Positions 41,717-44,123 of a stretch of DNA of 44,123 bases are shown here, one piece after another. Positions within the stretch are counted from its first letter, which is position 1, and each line of letters opens with the position of its first letter. The notes beneath the pieces are model-generated. The model was given only the letters and a program-made list of their open reading frames with translations. It was not told the DNA's origin and did not search any database. Source of the DNA: 14-2 sp963628035 (GTDB lineage: Bacteria; Bacillota; Clostridia; Lachnospirales; Lachnospiraceae); the NCBI GenBank assembly GCA_963628035.1, contig CAVGED010000129.1, forward strand, positions 1 through 44,123, in the 5' to 3' direction. A program made the position numbers and the translations under genes.

Positions 41717-42601
41717 TCAGACCTCCGCTGCCGCTAAGATTTCATCAAAGAAGAGACCTTCTCTGCGATAATTTTTGCAAATACTGTTTGCTATTGAAAT
41801 GCCTTTTGCCCGATTTTCTTCGCTGGCACTTTGTAAAAATTTCTTTTCCAGATAGGAGATTGGGATTTCTTTTTCAATGCGTACTGCATCACACCCGTGC
41901 TGAGACACGGCCACATACTGCTTGCCTAGCTGAAGTGCGGACAAACTTTTGATCAAAGCCAAATCGGTGATGTTGCCTTGGAAAAAGTTATCGAGCACAT
42001 AAAACATCCTGTCGTTTGCAATGCTGCCGATGATTAAATCCTTGCCTGAACTGATCTTTTGATACTTTTCAAACATTTTGCTGCCTTTAATGCTGTCCAT
42101 TTTTCCGCGATTAAAGGCTACGATCATGGCCCACGAAAGATCTACAGGAATATCCAGAGTGCGGAGATCAGCCAAGGATACAGAGATGATATAAAACCTG
42201 GATTGCTCATAATCGCAAATTAATGTCAGCGGCTGCATGGGATCCGTGCCCATATAGAAGCCTGCGCCGAAGTCACATTTTTGTCGACTGATGGGTGCAA
42301 TTTGCCCTTTAATGCCGGATTTTGAGCCGTGATACAAGATTATACGATCCTCGCAATCAGAGATTCTTTCAGATTCCTTCTTCACCCTTTGTAAAAGCAT
42401 ATCGCAGACGGGAATGCGCGTGTCTTGACAGAAGGTATACAGTTTTTCCTGGGCCAAGCTATTTGGCAACGCCTTGGCGTTTTCCCAACGATTGATTGTA
42501 GCAAACGATACACCTATTTTTTGGGCAAATTCCTGTTGACTAAGACCGATATAATTCCGTATGTTTTTTATAAGCGTGTGTAGTTGTTCGTTGTTGTTCA
42601 T
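41717..42601 (-). CDS. XRE HTH fused to DUF3990 ADP-ribosyltransferase-like domain, candidate toxin
   Basis: 294 residues. An XRE-type helix-turn-helix (about 8-55; LSQQEFAQKIGVSFATINRWE) is joined to a DUF3990 domain (about 85-250) with LYHGSKS (H91), DFGAGFYMGTD (Y116), DLIIGSIANDRMF and a QLGKQYV segment, the H-Y-type layout of ADP-ribosyltransferase folds. The protein would repress its own promoter and modify a cellular target or nucleic acid. A 40-base inverted-repeat region overlaps its promoter. The two-gene arrangement resembles toxin-antitoxin units; target and toxicity are inferred. Confidence 0.78.
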   Translation of the reverse strand: MNNNEQLHTLIKNIRNYIGLSQQEFAQKIGVSFATINRWENAKALPNSLAQEKLYTFCQDTRIPVCDMLLQRVKKESERISDCEDRIILYHGSKSGIKGQIAPISRQKCDFGAGFYMGTDPMQPLTLICDYEQSRFYIISVSLADLRTLDIPVDLSWAMIVAFNRGKMDSIKGSKMFEKYQKISSGKDLIIGSIANDRMFYVLDNFFQGNITDLALIKSLSALQLGKQYVAVSQHGCDAVRIEKEIPISYLEKKFLQSASEENRAKGISIANSICKNYRREGLFFDEILAAAEV

Positions 42602-42615
42602 TTTTAGGATCCTGC

Positions 42616-42665
42616 TATAGCATTTGATATATATAATATTATATACTATGCTATATTAAATTCAA
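42616..42665 (-). promoter_or_regulatory. Promoter and inverted-repeat operator of the HTH/ART pair
   Basis: On the minus strand TTGAAT (42665-42660), 16 bases, TATAAT (42643-42638). TATAGCAT (42616-42623) and ATGCTATA (42648-42655) form an 8-base inverted repeat embracing the -10, suitable for autoregulation by the encoded HTH. Confidence 0.6.
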
Positions 42666-42695
42666 TAATACATGGTGAGAAATGGGGGTGCCGAC

Positions 42696-43799
42696 GTGGT
42701 ACGAGTAACTTTGGGCGATGTATGTGAAAAAGCCAGTTCCAATATTGCACAGAAGGATTTGAATGGCAATGAAGGAAAATATCCCATCTATGGCGCCAGT
42801 GGATATATAAAGAATGTGGATTTTTACCACCAGGAAAAACCATATATCGCTATTGTGAAGGACGGAGCGGGAATTGGTCGTACTATGTTGCTGCCTGCGA
42901 AGTCCTCCGTGATTGGAACCATGCAATATATTTTGCCGAAAGAAGGTGAAAATGTAGACCTGGATTATTTGTATTATGCCATCGTGCACATGGATTTGGG
43001 CAAATATTTCAGCGGCGCAACAATTCCGCATATCTATTTCAAGGATTATCAAAAAGAACCATTGAATTTGCCGGATAAGGCTGAACAACAACATATCGCA
43101 TGCATCTTTAAGAGAATAGATGCGCTGGTTTCTGCCAGAAAAGAAGAAATGGAACAGCTGGATGCGCTGGTCAAAGCACGATTTGTTGAATTGGCTGTTA
43201 ATCCCAATGCTAAGTGGAAAGAAGTGACTGTGTCAGACATTTGCAAAGATATGAGAACAGGACCATTTGGTAGTGCGTTGCATCATGATGAGTTTGTAGA
43301 TAAAGGAATATTTGTTTTGGGAATTGATAATGCAGTAGAAAATAAGTTTTCATATAATCGTATGAGATATATCACAGAAGAAAAATATGAAAAGTTAAAA
43401 CGTTATACAGTGCATCCAGGTGATGTGATTATTACAATCATGGGAACTGTTGGAAGATCGGCAGTAATACCGGAAGATATGCCTAAAGCAATAAATACTA
43501 AGCATTTGGCATGTTTGACTCCTAATACCAATATAGTAGATTCGTATTTTTTGGTAAATGTCCTACAGATTCATCCATTAGTCAGGTATCAGTTAGAAAA
43601 TCAATCTAAAGGTGCAATAATGAATGGATTAAATTTGACAATTATTAAAGGCCTAAAATTTAAATTGCCACCTTTAGAGTTACAAAGGAGATTTGTTGAT
43701 TTTTATAAGCAAGTCGACAAATCAAAATTGGCAGTTCAGAAATCTCTTCAAGAGCTGGAAACCTTGAAAAAGTCCTTGATGCAGCAATACTTCAGCTGA
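42696..43799 (+). CDS. hsdS: Type I restriction-modification specificity subunit HsdS, full length
   Basis: 367 residues from GTG 42696, eight bases after GGGGG; ATG 42672 is in frame but has no ribosome binding site. TRD1 (about 1-125) starts VRVTLGDVCEKAS, the first conserved helix is LPDKAEQQHIACIFKRIDAL and following, TRD2 (about 178-325) contains GPFGSALHHDEF, and the end repeats PPLELQRR, DKSK and LKKSLMQQYFS. It chooses the bipartite target for HsdM and HsdR. No hsdM or hsdR adjoins it in the window; the nearest are 36-42 kb away beside a broken hsdS with a matching C terminus. TRD2 is much richer in A+T than TRD1, suggesting domain exchange. Confidence 0.92.
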   Translation: MVRVTLGDVCEKASSNIAQKDLNGNEGKYPIYGASGYIKNVDFYHQEKPYIAIVKDGAGIGRTMLLPAKSSVIGTMQYILPKEGENVDLDYLYYAIVHMDLGKYFSGATIPHIYFKDYQKEPLNLPDKAEQQHIACIFKRIDALVSARKEEMEQLDALVKARFVELAVNPNAKWKEVTVSDICKDMRTGPFGSALHHDEFVDKGIFVLGIDNAVENKFSYNRMRYITEEKYEKLKRYTVHPGDVIITIMGTVGRSAVIPEDMPKAINTKHLACLTPNTNIVDSYFLVNVLQIHPLVRYQLENQSKGAIMNGLNLTIIKGLKFKLPPLELQRRFVDFYKQVDKSKLAVQKSLQELETLKKSLMQQYFS

Positions 43800-44123
43800 C
43801 GCGACAAGCCGGGGCTTAAGAAATCCATTTGAGGAGGATGGAAACAGCTGCTTGCGGACGAGCCTTAGTGCGCTCCACAGGGACGGGGATTCATCTCGAG
43901 CCTGAAGCTCTCGATGAACTTGCCTTCGGCAAGCATGTCCCCCTGCGGGGAACATGTCAGATCGTTCCGAAGTTTGCTTGATGCAAACTTCTCCACTCCC
44001 GGAGGCGCAGAACGGAGCCTTTTTCATCAGGAAAAAGGCGATCGTATCGAGCCTCTGCTGAGCGCACTTGGCGAAGTCGGCAACGAGGCACATTCGTGCC
44101 TCGGCAGATGTCCAGCCGACGAC
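43800..44123 (+). repeat. Dispersed multi-hairpin element, copy C (cut by window end)
   Basis: It starts directly at the hsdS stop. The first 30 bases after the stop are identical to those after the hsdS fragment stop. Stem a is 43890-43918, b 43919-43933, c 43934-43956, linker 43957-43968, d 43969-43991, e 44017-44039 (GCCTTTTTC/GAAAAAGGC, loop ATCAG), enclosed by GAGGC (44002-44006) and GCCTC (44051-44055). A further hairpin CGAGGCAC/GTGCCTCG lies at about 44085-44104. Stem e differs from copy A at four positions per arm, all compensated. No gene is supported in this stretch. Confidence 0.85.

Noticed and set aside
2956..44123. The 41-kb block between copies A and C as an integrated mobile element
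   Set aside because: No integrase, transposase or transfer gene lies within and the content is mostly ordinary metabolism and signalling; the direct repeats are explained by a dispersed family.

Overview
The window looks like chromosome from an anaerobic, low-to-mid GC Gram-positive of the class Clostridia, most likely Lachnospiraceae. Supporting signs are strong GGAGG-type ribosome binding sites with ATG, GTG and TTG starts, a YolD-like gene paired with a Y-family polymerase, AgrA/AgrC-type (LytTR/GHKL) signalling, a Clostridia-style three-gene FAD oxidoreductase cluster and a TRAP-linked uronate operon. No rRNA, tRNA, CRISPR array, transposase or prophage gene was seen. Genus cannot be fixed from this sequence.

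Layout. (1) 1-11.1 kb is a defence-type island: the end of an AAA ATPase and a small RloB/TOPRIM-like protein, then a type I restriction-modification locus (hsdM, a broken hsdS 3' fragment, hsdR), an EamA transporter, a UPF1-like SF1 helicase fused to a DUF2726 nuclease-like domain, and a convergent membrane-anchored DUF2726 protein. (2) 11.4-15.3 kb: a GntR/FCD regulator and a three-gene FAD/Fe-S oxidoreductase operon. (3) 15.4-17.3 kb: a TTG-started Y-family polymerase and a YolD-like protein behind a promoter with a LexA-box-like site. (4) 17.5-24.5 kb: a hybrid histidine kinase, a solute-binding lipoprotein without permeases and a 1282-residue hybrid kinase carrying a GGDEF-like domain, probably one signalling unit. 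(5) 24.7-35.4 kb: a complete galacturonate/tagaturonate regulon. uxaA-uxaB-eda-kdgK run leftward, dctP-dctQ-dctM-uxaC run rightward, both leave one divergent promoter region with three near-identical palindromic operators, and a LacI-family regulator follows. (6) 35.5-41.2 kb: a LytTR regulator, a GHKL kinase, a beta-propeller receptor with a degenerate GGDEF domain and a PAS-GGDEF diguanylate cyclase. (7) 41.3-43.8 kb: an HTH/ADP-ribosyltransferase-like toxin-antitoxin candidate and a full-length hsdS.

The most unusual structure is a dispersed multi-hairpin element. Copies lie directly after the hsdS fragment (about 2956-3330), directly after the intact hsdS (about 43800-44123) and inverted between uxaC and the LacI gene (about 34221-34348); a distant relative lies at about 24609-24645. 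Between copies the linkers and loops stay fixed while stem arms change in compensating pairs. This is the pattern expected of a selected secondary structure, either RNA or extruded DNA hairpins. The same element ends both hsdS loci, which frame about 41 kb, and its sequence is better conserved than the adjoining hsdS codons.

The uronate genes form a closed route: TRAP import, UxaC isomerisation, UxaB reduction, UxaA dehydration, KdgK phosphorylation and Eda cleavage to pyruvate and glyceraldehyde-3-phosphate. The nearby LacI regulator is the obvious candidate for the shared operators; its reading frame offers only a non-canonical ATT start. The two signalling blocks on either side suggest a cell that couples extracellular solute sensing to phosphorelay and cyclic-di-GMP-type output.
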